Origin: Cephalotus follicularis
Taxonomy: Eukaryota > Streptophyta > Magnoliopsida > Oxalidales > Cephalotaceae
DNA length: 64,000 nt
NCBI GenBank assembly: GCA_001972305.1
Contig: BDDD01000048.1
Coordinates: forward strand, 1 to 64,000
Reading direction: 5' to 3'
Shown: positions 11,116-22,993 of the stretch, one piece after another
How positions within the stretch are numbered: position 1 is the first letter of the stretch
Layout of the letters: every line of letters begins with the position of its first letter
The notes under the pieces: generated by a model
Told to the model about the DNA's origin: nothing
Database searches by the model: none
Seen by the model: only the letters and a program-made list of their open reading frames with translations
Made by a program: the position numbers and the translations under genes

Positions 11116-11794
11116 AAAGAAGACCAGAAAGTCGTCTTCTTCCACACGTTTCAATACCCAAAAATCAACATGCATAAACACACATGAAATCTGATCCACA
11201 ATCGTTTCAATCACAATATGCAAGGTAGGTTAGCTACTAATAGTAACCCTAACACCAATCACACCATTCACACACCCTGGGAAAATCATCCCTAAACATG
11301 TATGCAATGCAATCCACAATCACTCTAAAACACGGTGTGCATGGCAGGTTAACTACTTGTAGCAACCCTCACACAAATCACGCAATTCACAATTCACAAA
11401 CCATGCATTTCATCAATGACATTACAACATGATTGAACTCAAACTTGTATGTATAGCTTCCCCTACCTGTTACAGTAGTAACAACCGTACAGTCAAGCCG
11501 CACGTTCAATTACCGAACATATCCAATTACTGTTGAACCGAGTCTGGTTCTTGCCGATTGATCAATTCCTCACTGCCAAATCCAATTGCCACTCACACAC
11601 TGTGTATACAACATATTTCATTATGATCACGCACAGAAACCGGCATTACCGTCACCGACGCGCCGACCGGATTCCGGCTAACTCACCCAATTTGTGAAAC
11701 ACCCATAAATGGGTTCCACATTGAACGGTCTACATAGAACTGCTCAAGACTCGTCGTGAATCGGCGTCGAACTCCCCGTCACGGCCGGTAGCAA

Positions 11795-11960
11795 GTTACG
11801 ACTCACTGAGTCGACTCGCTGGACCTCAACAGGTCCCATCGCCGACCAAAACTCCACACATTTACCAGTTATACACATCCCTTCACAAGACTCACGGAGA
11901 CTCGGCACCAAACATGCGGTCTCAGGCGGCAGTGAGTTGACTTGCTGAGTCGACTCAGCC
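11795..11960. repeat. TGAGTCGACTCA palindrome group, middle LTR
   Basis: Several copies of CACTGAGTCGACTCGC and relatives occur, including the perfect 16-base palindrome GCTGAGTCGACTCAGC at 11944-11959. TGAGTCA is a bZIP (GCN4/AP-1-like) half-site type. Comparable groups are in the right LTR (17870-18010), in LTR-X (42300-42650) and in the unrelated Copia-2 LTR (53400-53715). Confidence 0.75.
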
Positions 11961-12637
11961 AAGCAATTCCGGCCGATTCCAGCCAAACTGCGCCTCACCT
12001 GTGGTCAAAATGGCTAGAGTTGGCCTTCTACACAAAAACCCACCCCATCTGCGACACTAACGGCGCCGGGAAACGCACGGCCAACGCGCACAGTGACGGG
12101 GACAGAAGAAGAAAAAGAAGAGAAAAGAAGAAGGGGGAAGAGGTTACCATCGGTTGGCGTGCCTGGGTTGACCGCCGTGCTCTCCCGGTCTAGTAGCTGG
12201 CTCCAGCACACACTCTCTCTTTCTCTCCAGCTTTCTCTCCCGATCTCTCTCATTCTCTCTCTGGCGCGGGCGTACGAAGGTCTCCCTGCATTCTTTCTTG
12301 CACGGGCGCGTGATGCGCCTGTGTCTCTCTCTCCCTCCCTTATAACATTTGCTTCCTCTTTAGTATTTTATGGTAAAATACTAAGGTCTAGGTCTCGATT
12401 TTTTCGCGAATCGCTATATAAATTATCAAACTGCAACCAAAATAATCAAAATAATATTGCGAACATAGGGCTTTATTGTCGCGCATTAAAAATAGGCTTT
12501 ATTAGCTGTTTTGGCCAACATAATTACAGCTTAAATGCGTAATGCCTTTTTATTACTCCAGGCTTCTATCCGTTTTATTTACGATCGTACACGCACCAAT
12601 TTCATAATAATTATTTATGAAATTTAGGGGCGTTACA

Positions 12638-12656
12638 TCCTCCCCCCCCCCCCCTT
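12638..12656 (-). other. LTR-W polypurine tract (poly-G on element strand)
   Basis: TCCT followed by a run of C up to 12654 borders the LTR end, then the complement of CTCAGGACGAGATTT, the usual gypsy polyprotein 3' block. The long pure run is unusual for a polypurine tract. Confidence 0.85.
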
Positions 12657-12767
12657 AGAAAAATCTCGTCCTGAGATTCCCTAGATTGAACAAGTGAAGG
12701 TAGAATGCCTTCACTTCTTCCTCGCATTCTAAGTGGCTTTCCAAGACCATGGTATTACCATCACACT

Positions 12768-12860
12768 TCCACCAATATCAAGGTTTAGATCTCGATACAT
12801 CTTGCTAATCGCCAGATGTACAGAGAAACTGGAGGGATAGGCTTGCGACCACAGCTCATC
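12768..12860 (-). pseudogene. LTR-W integrase scrap
   Basis: The minus strand reads DELWSQAYPSSFSVHLAISK and MYRDLNLD, matching the SQAHRSSFSVHPGSTKMYQD block in the N-terminal part of gypsy integrase (compare 29841-29930 in Gypsy-B). The zinc-binding residues and catalytic core that should follow are gone. It shows that LTR-W derives from a full gypsy element by internal deletion. Confidence 0.75.
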
Positions 12861-14379
12861 CATATCAAACAATTCATAATCATACGATCCATAGTCATAT
12901 GGTTTATGACCGCACATTCCGTAACTGTACAATCTGTATCCGTTCGATCTTTAACCATACTACAACCATATCACTGGGTCTCCAAGAACCCAACACATCA
13001 CCTATTATTATTCCGCAACTCCAATTAACTCCAATTAGCATGTATCCAGTTAATCACTTTCAGTCTCCCAACAGTAAGATTCCTATACTGGTATATTCAG
13101 CGTAGTTCCGTAACAATCATATATCAATTATACCCAAAAGTGCTATAATCTAGAACTTTAAGCAATCATATCACGCCAGTAAAAAAATCAGTTGAATACA
13201 TTTCAACTCTTATACTCTCCCGAAAATCGGGCATGAAGTATTCGTTTATCGGACCTATGCCCTTGTAAAGAAAACACATTTTATATCCACACTCCCAAAG
13301 GAGGAACCAACAATCATAAATGGGCTCAGCCCTCAAAAAACCACAATTTAGATTCGAATTATCACTCTAGAACCTCAGTGATGAATCCATTAAAATCATA
13401 CTTTTAGGATTTCTCGAAATTTGGGTATGAAGTATTCGTTTATCGGACTCAATGCCACTTGATAAACCACAATTTATATGTTTGGGGATCAACCCTCATA
13501 TCTTATCACAATCTATGTTCTGGGGGCTTAGCCCGCACCAGACTACATCAAAATTTATATATATTCGGGTCACAGCCCTCACAGATCATCACGAACATAA
13601 TTTAACCACAATTACATCATAAACATTCGAAAACTAATCATCAACACCATATGAAGTGGCTTTCCCACATTCACTACATCACAGTCATATCATAAGCACT
13701 GCCACATGCCGGCAGGTCCAATACATCAACACACATTTATACTCTAGCACTGCCACAAGCCGGTAGGTCATATAATGTAAATACACTGTCCATCTACATC
13801 AACTACCTCATACAAATATAGATCAGAAGAATGTAGATACCTACCCTACACTCGGATTGTCTAACCACTTATGCGTCCACCTAAACCTGAACTTAAACCT
13901 GACCCATTTCATTTCAATGAAACAGATCAGCAGCCAAAGGCTATGTACAATACACATAAGTAATAAATGAGTGCAGAGGTGTAACAGATATATATATATA
14001 TATAAATCATGTGAGATGCATACATAGCATGAGAGATGTGAACAATGTCATTTCGTATCTACATAAGTCATAACACAATCCGTCATCAACAACTCTACCA
14101 TACATCATCATCTAGAGCCATTCATCCCATATCAATCCATGACCGTGCTATATCAATTACATTTCATATCCGTTTACGGTCCATAGCCATTTACGGTCCA
14201 TATCCGTTTACAATCCATATCCGTTTACACTTTACCAGGAATCTAGAGGTTAACTACATATGTAGTTGACTTCTAACAGTCGACTAAATATATATTCTAT
14301 CCCATACAAGCATATATAAGTAGTTGGCCGCCCTATCAGCTCATTCGCAATCTATTTCGAGCATCCATGCAATGCCAAT

Positions 14380-14650
14380 CTATTCAATAATAGTCCATTG
14401 GATCACCATCTGATTAATAACAGTTCATACGATCACTAACCGTTCAACAACGGTCCATTTGGTCACTATTCATTCAATAACGATCCGTTCGGTCACCAAC
14501 CGTTCGACAACGGTCCGTACGATCACTATTCGTTCAATAATGGATCATATGATCACTAAGTGCTCAACAACAGTTCAAACGATCACTATTCGTTCAACAA
14601 CGGTCCATTCGATCACGAAACGATCGATAACAATACACGATACGATCGAT
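14380..14650. repeat. 30-base AACGG tandem array, copy 2
   Basis: Same array as 8158-8416 with independent base changes. Units keep the gatcact...CGTTCAACAACGG...ccattc pattern. The 89-residue plus-strand frame over it is repeat translation. Confidence 0.75.
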
Positions 14651-14739
14651 GACGTTACACTAGCCATTCACAATGACCACTCATATTCTATTTTGATCAA
14701 CCACTATTCAATACGGAAGCTTTTCTGACAACACTTATG

Positions 14740-14865
14740 CCTTTCGGCTCATCCGATCGACCACTTAGCCATTTCGACTTATTCGGTCAGTCACTTAGCC
14801 ATTATGGCTCATTCGGTCGGTCACTTAGCCATTATGGCTAATTCGGTCGGTCACTTAATCGCTAT
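14740..14865. repeat. ATTCGGTCGGTCACTTAGCC array, copy 2
   Basis: Four units of the 30-base pattern, one more than in copy 1 (8500-8592), consistent with slippage after duplication. Confidence 0.75.
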
Positions 14866-14980
14866 ACAGTTCATAGCCCTCACTATCACTTCATTCGATG
14901 TATCCCGTAGGATTTCAGGAGGTCTGCCTTCTAGAGGTCAGCCTTCCGGGCAAGTCTAGACTGCTCGGCAGCCTTAGGCT

Positions 14981-15373
14981 CTATTTCAGAGGCTTAAACA
15001 CTGGCTTGATCTCAAACGGAATCAAAATCCACTCAAAACAGGGCAGTTTCACTAAAATAGGGCTATTGGCGTCAATACCACCCTTTAGGCATCGACGACA
15101 TCTGGTATTCCGTGCAATCCGTAACAGTAAATATCTTCTCCAGTTCATGTAGCTATCTTTCAACAAAGTCGCATCAAGTTCCCCCTTGAAACTAGAAGGA
15201 TTTATCCTCATGAATATGTCAAGATTCCTTCCAAACTGATTTCCATCATCACGTGCACCATGGCTAGGAGCCATGTGCTGTGGGTGAGCTTGAGCGTACA
15301 ATCGACGCATGTATTCCATGTTTGCAGCATTCGTAGCCATCCGCTGCTGGAAGTAATCCGCTATACGGCTCAT
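14981..15373 (-). pseudogene. LTR-W gag fragment, copy 2
   Basis: A 130-residue minus-strand frame starts MSRIADYFQQRMATNAANME and includes AQAHPQHMAPSHG and FMRINPSSFKGELDAT, the start of a gypsy capsid domain. Similarity stops near residue 70 (about 15163); the rest of the frame is unrelated sequence. Copy 1 has a stop soon after the same point, so the truncation predates the tandem duplication. The ATG lies about 180 bases inside the primer-binding site, as expected for gag. Confidence 0.75.
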
Positions 15374-15550
15374 AGGGTTCGTTCTATCATTTACTTCCTC
15401 TGAACATTTCCACTAGCGGCTCAAAGCCTTCCACGTCTTCTCCTTCCGTCCATTTCGTTTCCTTTAAGGAAAGATGGCATTAGTCATCACGAGGAAACAA
15501 TTGTTAATTGCCAAGCATTGTATCCTGGCCAAGCATATAAAGGGATATAT

Positions 15551-15562
15551 GCTCTGATACCA
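15551..15562 (-). other. LTR-W primer-binding site (initiator Met-tRNA)
   Basis: GCTCTGATACCA is the exact complement of TGGTATCAGAGC, four bases inside the LTR edge at 15567. This is the standard minus-strand priming site of plant gypsy elements. Confidence 0.9.
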
Positions 15563-16669
15563 CTGCTATCACACCCTGTTCCCAATAACAACACATATAG
15601 GTTGTGGCAATCAACATAAATATTCAGCTTATGCAATTACGATAAAATTTAAAACTTCAATACCATTTGTATGTCACGGAAGCATTCTAGTATAAGCCGA
15701 CTAAGCAACATAACATGTATCCCATTCTACATATAATAAACCAACATTGTCTATTGCCCTCAACGGAGCGTGATCAATATTAAATACAAAATACATTATC
15801 CACTGATTACAATAATCCACTATCCATAAATACAATACATAAAGGAAGAACAACTCAGTCTTCTCTTCAAATCTCCAAGTGTGCGCAATAACAACACCCA
15901 CTGCGTCATCTGAAATTGTAGGGGGTTAGCCTTTGTCCTCTCTCGGCTAAATATAAATGTAATTTGGGCCCAATGATCATGAATGTCATGTAATGAATGC
16001 ATCGTGATGCAATACATACTATATCTCGATGCACATATATATATACATATGCCAAAAGCCACAATATCACAGTTCACAATCATGTCCAAAGGACCACATT
16101 TTCACGGTTCACGATATTAAAAAGCCACATTTTCACGATTCACAATCATGTCCAAAGGACCAATCAATTGACAATGGGTGCGAAGAGCGTCGCCAACTCC
16201 TGGCCCCAACGTCGTACATCCCAACATCGGCCCCCAACTCCTGGAAGCACAAGCGGGTCATGGTGTAGTGAGTTACCCAACCATCTCCTGGTCCTTGGGT
16301 CAGCCCGGCCACTAGCCATCACTGGCATCTCCGCCACGCAACTAGTACGGCCACAATCATAATCACAATCACAATCATCTCAGTACTCAACATGTTTTCC
16401 AAGTAATTTATAAGATCAAAACACTTGAAAATAATCACATTTTCACGATGTCACGGTTCTCAGTTCATGATGTTTTTGAAGCCATTTTCATAATCTTCCG
16501 AAAATATACATTTTACTCAAAACATACATTTTCGTACAAAATAATGATTTATAACAATCATGTATGCACTTCCAAAAAAGATAAAACAGTTTCACAATCA
16601 GTAATCACAATGATTTAACAGTCTATTCATCACATTACACAATGCACACATATGCTCACAATGCAAAAC

Positions 16670-16890
16670 AGTCCCCAACAGTCGGCTGTCCTCTATTGGC
16701 AGGCGGCTGCCCTCAATCAACAGTCGGCTGCCCTCCCTGGCAGTTGGCTAATCACACTACAGGAGGTGTCCTCCATTAAAATGCATGGACAGTCGACTGG
16801 ATCTCTTGCACAGTCGGCTATTTTCCTTGAGTAGTCGGCTGGTTCCCTTGGGCAGTCGGCTGTCCTTCCTGGACAGTCGGCTAGCCCTGC
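16670..16890. repeat. CAGTCGGCTG array, right LTR
   Basis: Eight or so units of ACAGTCGGCTG type, equivalent to 10570-10815 but lacking the unit ending in CACCGAA. Confidence 0.75.
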
Positions 16891-17034
16891 AGGTAGTCCA
16901 CAAAAATAGCGGGCAATATATTCAATTCTCAACCCAATCCATTCAAAATAGAGCATCCATAAACAGCAATACACATTCATGCTCATGTCACAATCTATTG
17001 CATGCATTTCATCTATGAACATCAATTCACCTAA

Positions 17035-17190
17035 GCGTTGTCACTTAACTCTCATCGTCGTTCCCTCACGTGTAGCAGTACAAAGCGTCGACAGTTCTAT
17101 CAAAAGCGTTGACTGTCTAGAGGAACCAAGAGTTCGGTTCCCATATAACAGTCCACAGCGTCAACGTTTTTCCTTTAGGTGTCGACGGTT
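17035..17190. repeat. GTCGAC cluster, right LTR
   Basis: Equivalent to 10960-11115, with AAAGCGTCGACAG, AAAGCGTTGACTG and GGTGTCGACGG units. Differences between the copies fall mostly in CG steps. Confidence 0.7.
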
Positions 17191-17869
17191 AAAGAAGACC
17201 ATAAAGTCTACTTCTTCAACACGTTTCAATACCCGGAAATCAACATGCATAAACACACATGCAATCCGATCCACAATCGTTTCAATCACAATGTGCAAGG
17301 TAGGTTAGCTACTGATAGTAACCCTAACACCAATCACACCATTCACACACCTTGGGAAAATCATCCCTAAACATGTATGCAATGCAATGCACAATCACTC
17401 AGAAACACGGTATGCTTGGCAGGTTAACTACTCATAGCAACCCTAACACAAATCACGCAATTCACAATCCACAAACCATGCATTTCATCAATGACATTAC
17501 AACATGATTGAACTCAAACTTGTATGTATAGCTTCCCCTACCTGTTCCAGCAGTAACAACCGTACAGTCGAGCTGCACGTTCAATTGCCGAACATTTCCA
17601 ATTACCGTTGAACCAAATCTTGTTCTTGCCGATTGATCAATTCCTCATTGCCAAATCCAATTACCACTCACACATTGCACATACAACACATTTCATTACG
17701 ATCACGCACGGAAACTGGCATTGCTGTCACCGACATGCCAACTGGATTCCGGCCAACTCACCCAACTTGTGAAACACCCATAAACGGGTTTCACATTGAA
17801 CGGCCTACAAAGAACCGCTCAAGACTCGCCGTGAATCAGCGCTAAACACTATGTCACGGCCGGTAGCGA

Positions 17870-18010
17870 GTTGCGACTCACTGAGTCTACTCGTTGGACC
17901 TCAACAGGTCCGATCGCCACCCAAAAACTCCATACATTCATCAGTTATACACATCCCTTCACAAGACTCGCTGAGACTCGGTGCCACACGGGCGGTCTCA
18001 GACGGCAGTG
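17870..18010. repeat. TGAGTC/GACTCA group, right LTR
   Basis: Equivalent to 11795-11960: CACTGAGTCTACTCG, AGACTCGCTGAGACTC and CAGTGAGTCGACTTAGC. The perfect palindrome of the middle LTR is shortened here. Confidence 0.65.
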
Positions 18011-18689
18011 AGTCGACTTAGCCAAGCGATTCTGGCTGATTCCGGCCGAACCACACCTCACCGGTGGTCAAAATGGCCAAAGCTGGCCTTCCACACCAAA
18101 ACCCACCTCTTCCGCGATGCTAACGGCGCTGGGAAATGCACGGCCGGGGAGAGAGGAAGAAAAAGAAGAGAAAAGAAGAAGGGGGAAGAGGTTACCGTTG
18201 GTTGGCATGCCTGGGTTGATTGTCGCTCTCTTGGTCCGGTAGCTGGCTCCAGCACTCTCTCTCTCTTTCTCTCCCGTTTTCTGTCCTGATCTCTCTCGTT
18301 CTCTCTCTGGTGCGGGCGCACAAAGCGCTCGCTGCCTTCTTTCTTGCACGGGTGCGTGAAGCGCCCGTGTCTCTCTCTCCCTCCCTTATAACATTTGCTT
18401 CCTCTTTAGTATTTTCTGGTAAAATACTAAGGTTTGGGTCCCGATTTTTCCGCGAATCATGATATAGATTATCCAAACTGTAACCAAAATAATCGAAATA
18501 ATATTTCGAACACAGGGCTTTATTTTCGTGCATTAAAAATAGGCTTTATTAGCCGTTTTGGCCAACATAATTACGGCTTAAATGCGTAATGCCTTTTTAT
18601 TTCTCTGGGCTTCTATCCGTTTTATTGACGATAGTATAGATACCAATTTCGTAATAATTATTTATGAAATTTAGAGGAGTTACAAAAAT

Positions 18690-20313
18690 CCATCATGATA
18701 TGCTCCCATGTCCATTCTGGCACTAACAACGGCTGTAACAAACCAGCTGACCTCTAATGTTCTACCTTGACTTGCTGACATACCAAGCAGGAATCAATAT
18801 ACTTTGCTATATCCCTCTTCATATTGTTCCACCAATAGATAAGTTTCAGGTCTTGATACATCTTAATGCTCCTTGGATGCACTGAAAAATTGGAGCGATG
18901 AGCCTAAGACAACAACTCATCCTTCAGTTCCTTACTATCAGGAATACAAACCCTGCCCTGAAATCTGATCAAACCATCACCATGGATTGAGAATTCGGGG
19001 CTCAATACACCTTGACCATCCAAAGAAACCTTAAGAAATCTTCATCAATCCCCTGAGCCTCTCAAATCCTGTCCATCACCCGTGGCCGTGCCTGAATATG
19101 AGAAACCATCAAGCAAGCTAATCGGTGACTCAAAGTGGCTACTACTACATTAGCCTTGCCTGGATGGTATTATATCTCATAATTGTAATCTTTGAGCAGC
19201 TCCATCCACCTCCTCTGTCTCATATTCAGGTCATTCTGAGAGAAAATATGTTTCAAGCTCTTGTGATATGTGAACATATCAAACCTTGTGCCATACAAAT
19301 AATGTCTCCACTTGCGTGGCGCAAAGATTATTGCTGCTAGCTCCAAATCATGAGTAGGATAGCTCTCCTTATGAGGCTTCAGCTTCCTTGAGGCATAAGC
19401 GATTACCTTTACATTCCCCATCAAAACACAACCCAAACCATTCCCTAACGCATCACTGTATACCATGAAACCTTCATTACCCTCGTGCAATGCCACGATC
19501 AGAGCGGAAATCAAGCGATGCCTTAACTCTTGGAAGCTCTGCTCACAGTTGTCATCCCAAACAAACGCTGTCGTTTTCTGTGTCAATCTGGTCAATGGTG
19601 TAGTAATCAACAAGAATCTTTCGACAAAGCAACAGTAATTGCCTACTAAGCCTAAGAAACTACGGACTTCAGACACGTTTGTTGGCCATTTCCAATCCTT
19701 CACTGCTTCTATCTTTGTCGGATCCACTGACAAGCCAGCATCGGAAATGACATGACCCAGAAAAGCCACCTCTGATAACCAAAACTCACATTTGCTGAAC
19801 TTGGCATAAAACCTATGATCTTTCAGAGTCTACAATGCCAGGCGTAAATGTGCCCCATGCTCCTCCATACTCCTAGAATATACCAAGATGTCATCAATGA
19901 AGATCATGATAAATTGGTCGAGATATGGGCTGAACACCTTGTTCATCAAACTCATGAATGCAGCAGGGGCGTTGGTCACCCAAAACGGCATCACCACAAA
20001 CTCATAATGCCCATACCTTGACCTAAAAGCTGTCTTCAGCTCTAACCCTGAGCTGATGATAACCCGATCTCAAATCCAACTTAGAGAACACCAAAGCACC
20101 TTTCAACTGATCAAACAACTCATCGATGTGTGGAAATGGGTATTCTTAATTGTAACCCTGTTGAGCTGCAGATAATTGATACACTTTCGGAGGGATCCAT
20201 CCTTTTTCTTCACAAACAAGACAGGTGCTCCCCAAGGGGAAACACTCGGTTTGATAAAACCTCTATTGAGCAATTCCTGCAACTGAACTTTCAACTCTCT
20301 CAACTCAAGAGGA
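18690..20313 (-). pseudogene. Gypsy-A reverse transcriptase, RNase H and integrase N-terminus (piece 2)
   Basis: Minus-strand reading from right to left gives the reverse transcriptase start ([37 protein letters not shown]) at 20103-20313, an FIDD catalytic motif at 19890-19901 (the gypsy form of YxDD), RNase H at 19170-19769 ([52 protein letters not shown]) and then the integrase N-terminal zinc region near 18720-18900, ending in WEHIMMDF at the LTR-W edge. Several stops and shifts split it. The start toward 20313 stops at residues equivalent to MAPLEL, where Copia-1 is inserted; the upstream coding resumes at 51141. Confidence 0.88.
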
Positions 20314-21687
20314 TGTTAGAGAGAGTGTGACCCGTCGAGCCACTAGGTGGTTCGATGTACTTGTACTCTACTCATTATATATATAGTCTTGTTCTATTCA
20401 TGTTACATTGTACAAATTGTATTTTATTGTTGGCATAACTTTATATGTTTTATCACATAATCGAAGCGTGACACTGCTTACATATATGGTGCCCTGTCAC
20501 GTCAAAGGGTTGGTTGTCAAGCCAAGGGCTATGAGAGTGACTTCCTTATGCCCTATGACTAAACTGTTCTAAGTCATAGGTTAACTTATTTTGGGCATTC
20601 GTGAATCGGACAGACTTGCCGTATTGTGCTTGCTCTCGCGAATGAGAGGGTGGAGTATCTCATTGCCACTTGGGTTGAACCCTAAAACTAATACGGAGTG
20701 CGTGCTGGGAGCATGTACATTGAACTAGACCCACCATGGGAATTCTATTTGGATGGTCACATATCTCGTGTCAGTAGAGTTTCCCATATGGGACAGTAGT
20801 GTATAGACTCTACGAGTCTAGCAAGTTCTGAATGGACATGTCTGATCCTTAGACATGAGTGGCTACTGTGCATTACATAGAGACTGTCTGACTTTGATTT
20901 CTGCCCTACTCGGTTCTTTTGCGGGATTGGTAAACAGGAAGCTTTTGGGTCTTGCAAGATTTATGTGAATGTAAGTGAGTGAGCAACATGGGATCGTCAC
21001 ACCTGATGTGAGGGTGATTGGATCTATAGTATCCGTATTCATTATGGACTTTGAAATACCTGGCCAGGTTATGGCGAGCTGGAACCTAAGGTTTATAGAA
21101 AGGCTTATTGACAGTCATGATGCTATATATATACAGATATATAGATACCAACATATCTAGGGTTAACACATGTCCTTACCCTACGCCGTTATCGGAGCCG
21201 AGGATGACGGGGGATTATAGTAAACGATAACTGTAGTCAGGATAAAGTCTCGGATGTATCGGAAACGGACTTAATTGTGGAAATTAATCAATGGATTAAT
21301 TTACACACATGGAATATGATAGTCATAGGTTCAGGGTCTTAAAAGTAGTCAAGGACTATTTATAGTAAGTTTACTGAAGAGCAAGGCGTCTTAGTAACAC
21401 TGCATCGTTACTGATTAATTCTGGACTTTCGGGTCTCGCCTCACGAGTAAATGTATTAGATACATATATCGTATTATTTTATAATGTGTGATAGCACATG
21501 TTATATCATGGTGTATTACTGATGTTACGCGACTGGTTAATTGACGTAGTATACTAATATGATTTTAGTATTGAATAATAATTGGATTATTATTTTATCT
21601 CTAATCTCTCTATCTCTCTCTTGATTGGTTGCATGAAAAGCAATGTGTTTTTGGTTGTTAGACAACCTATATTTTACATAACACGTT
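20314..21687 (+). mobile_element. Copia-1 5' LTR, first part
   Basis: It starts TGTTAGAGAGAGTGTGACCC, matching 49038 onward base by base except for one segment (20991 to about 21370), which is in the opposite orientation in the 3' LTR. It ends ATAACACGTT at the insertion of LTR-X; the last five bases are the TSD. Alone it looks like a solo LTR, but the continuation is at 42932. No gene; the 61-residue frame near 20975 is LTR sequence. Confidence 0.85.
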
Positions 21688-22993
21688 TGTCACGCCCCGA
21701 ACCGCGAGAGTAAACCCCCGCGATCCGACGCGTGATATATACCTTCCTTTCAATCCATTCACACAATAATCATACTCAAAAAGTGCTATATATATATATC
21801 AAGGCCATAGGCCTGCAAACACTCCGTAAATAATTAGTAATCATATGTTGGGAGAAACAATCCATAGGTCTGGGTACTACTCTGCCCCTCCGGCCCGAGA
21901 TAATACTACCACTGACTACCTAACCTTTTGAGGTAGTAGCCGAGTGAGGAAGAGATAACGCTTATCACATCATGGCTAAACCGTAAAAACGGTCATAGCC
22001 CGTAATAATAAAGGTTAAGCCGTAAAAACGGTCAGAACTCGTAAGTATAATGGTTAAGCCGTAAAAAGGTTATAACCCATAGGTGCCAGTAACCTCTAGT
22101 GATGATGTGATCGAACACCCATAATCCTCACAATGGAAATGTAGATTATGAATAGGTTATCTCATAGGTCTCAAGCAATAATATCCATCATAACCGTACC
22201 TTTTAATACTCGTAACCCGTAACTGTATTACATAGAAATGTCAGGGACCTAATAAAAGGGATCACGTAGGATCCATGTCCGTCAAAACATTTTATAAAAT
22301 AGTTTTTAGTAACAGTTTTCCATGATAGTATTCAGTAACAGTTTCAGTAACAGTTGTTTGGTCCCTATCGAGTTAGTAAAACAATGGAGAGGAAGTCCAG
22401 TGAGATCATCCACGTCCAAATGTCCCAAATGAGCTATCCTATCCATTCTTTGGAAATCGTTTGTATAAAAACTCATTGTTGCGTTTTCTTCAAGAATCAC
22501 TTTGAAAACTTGATTTAAGATTGAACAGTGCTAAAAGATGATTCACATCGGATACAAGGCCTTAGGGAGGCTTCTTATGGGATCAATTTGAAGAAGAAAC
22601 AGTTTGGAATTGAAAACTGTGAGAAACAGTGTCATTTCACAAAATAGGGCACGGAGCATCGACTAGTTTAGTTTAAAAGCGTAAAGTGTCGACTATTCCG
22701 TTTAACACACAAAGGAGTCGATGGTTTTAGAAAGCATAAGTATAAAACATCGACTACTCAGTTTAAAGACATGAAAGTGTTGACGGGTTTGATTTTGAAA
22801 GCATAAAGTTTCGACGGTTTCATTAGAAGCAACAGTTCGCAAAACAATGGAACTATGTCCAAAATCCATGAAATCCATTTCAATCTCAGTAAAAATAGTT
22901 TATAGATTCACACCCAGTTCCCAATCAGTGCGATAACCAGTAAACAATAACAGTTTCAATAACAGTATAACAACAATCAATTAGCACGCAGTA
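21688..22993 (-). mobile_element. LTR-X, piece 1
   Basis: Resembles 2500-3530 and 4070-4990: GTAAAAACGGTCATAGCCCG units at 21980-22060, AGGATCACGTAGGATCCA near 22260, then a GTCGAC cluster. A TA repeat is at 21790. Cut at 22993 by Gypsy-B; the last five bases, CAGTA, are its TSD. Confidence 0.8.
22650..22820. repeat. GTCGAC cluster in LTR-X
   Basis: About six units: GCATCGACTAG, GTGTCGACTATT, GAGTCGATGG, ACATCGACTAC, GTGTTGACGGG and TTTCGACGG. Most show CG decay compared with the Gypsy-A cluster. Confidence 0.75.

Larger units (their letters stand above)
9296..12637 (-). mobile_element. LTR-W middle LTR (3342 bases)
   Basis: Read on the plus strand it starts TGTCACACCCCCTTCC and ends GGGGCGTTACA. 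It has a primer-binding site on its left and a polypurine tract on its right, so it serves as the 5' LTR of one unit and the 3' LTR of the next. It carries an AT tandem expansion (9778-9931), a CAGTCGGCTG array (10570-10815), a GTCGAC array (10960-11110), a TGAGTCGACTCA group (11795-11960) and a CT-rich tract (12215-12265). It is about 220 bases longer than the right LTR, largely because of the AT expansion. No gene. Confidence 0.88.
12657..15566 (-). mobile_element. LTR-W internal region, copy 2
   Basis: The layout on the plus strand is: polyprotein 3' scrap, integrase scrap (12768-12860), a non-coding block with repeated short phrases (13210-13600), a piece resembling the Gypsy-A family LTR (about 13690-13990), a TA repeat near 13988, the AACGG array, the ATTCGGTCGG array, the gag fragment and an intact primer-binding site. 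It carries both terminal signals needed for replication in trans but no complete gene. Confidence 0.8.
6978..18684 (-). mobile_element. LTR-W: three-LTR tandem non-autonomous gypsy element
   Basis: The insertion is flanked by the perfect 5-base TSD AAAAT (6973-6977 and 18685-18689), and the interrupted gene is the Gypsy-A integrase, which reads on across the gap. The order is a 58-base LTR stub, an internal region, a full LTR (9296-12637), a second internal region, and a full LTR (15567-18684). The two internal regions are near-copies from about 7040/13215 onward. Only scraps of gag and integrase remain, so it depended on other elements for movement (LARD-like: long LTRs and a mainly non-coding interior). 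One outer TSD around three LTRs suggests unequal crossing-over between LTRs after insertion. Confidence 0.88.
15567..18684 (-). mobile_element. LTR-W right (5') LTR (3118 bases)
   Basis: It starts TATCACACCC (TG decayed to TA) and ends AGGAGTTACA next to the AAAAT duplication. It is collinear with 9296-12637, with a much shorter AT expansion and a shorter CAGTCGGCTG array. It contains a CT-rich tract at about 18250-18310. No gene is present; the open frames are LTR sequence. Confidence 0.88.

Noticed and set aside
12093..12542. 149-residue frame and overlapping minus-strand frames (also 18058-18533)
   Set aside because: CT-rich LTR sequence gives Ser/Leu or Arg/Glu-rich frames on both strands with no motif.
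12641..12654. Pure C run considered a sequencing artefact
   Set aside because: It sits exactly at the polypurine-tract position of LTR-W. Its length may still be uncertain, but a purine tract is expected there.
14459..14728. 89-residue frame rich in Ile, Thr, Arg and Ser
   Set aside because: Translation of the 30-base AACGG array, not a gene.
20314..21687. First read as an independent solo copia LTR
   Set aside because: Its right side lacks a matching TSD, and its continuation with primer-binding site is found at 42932-43689.
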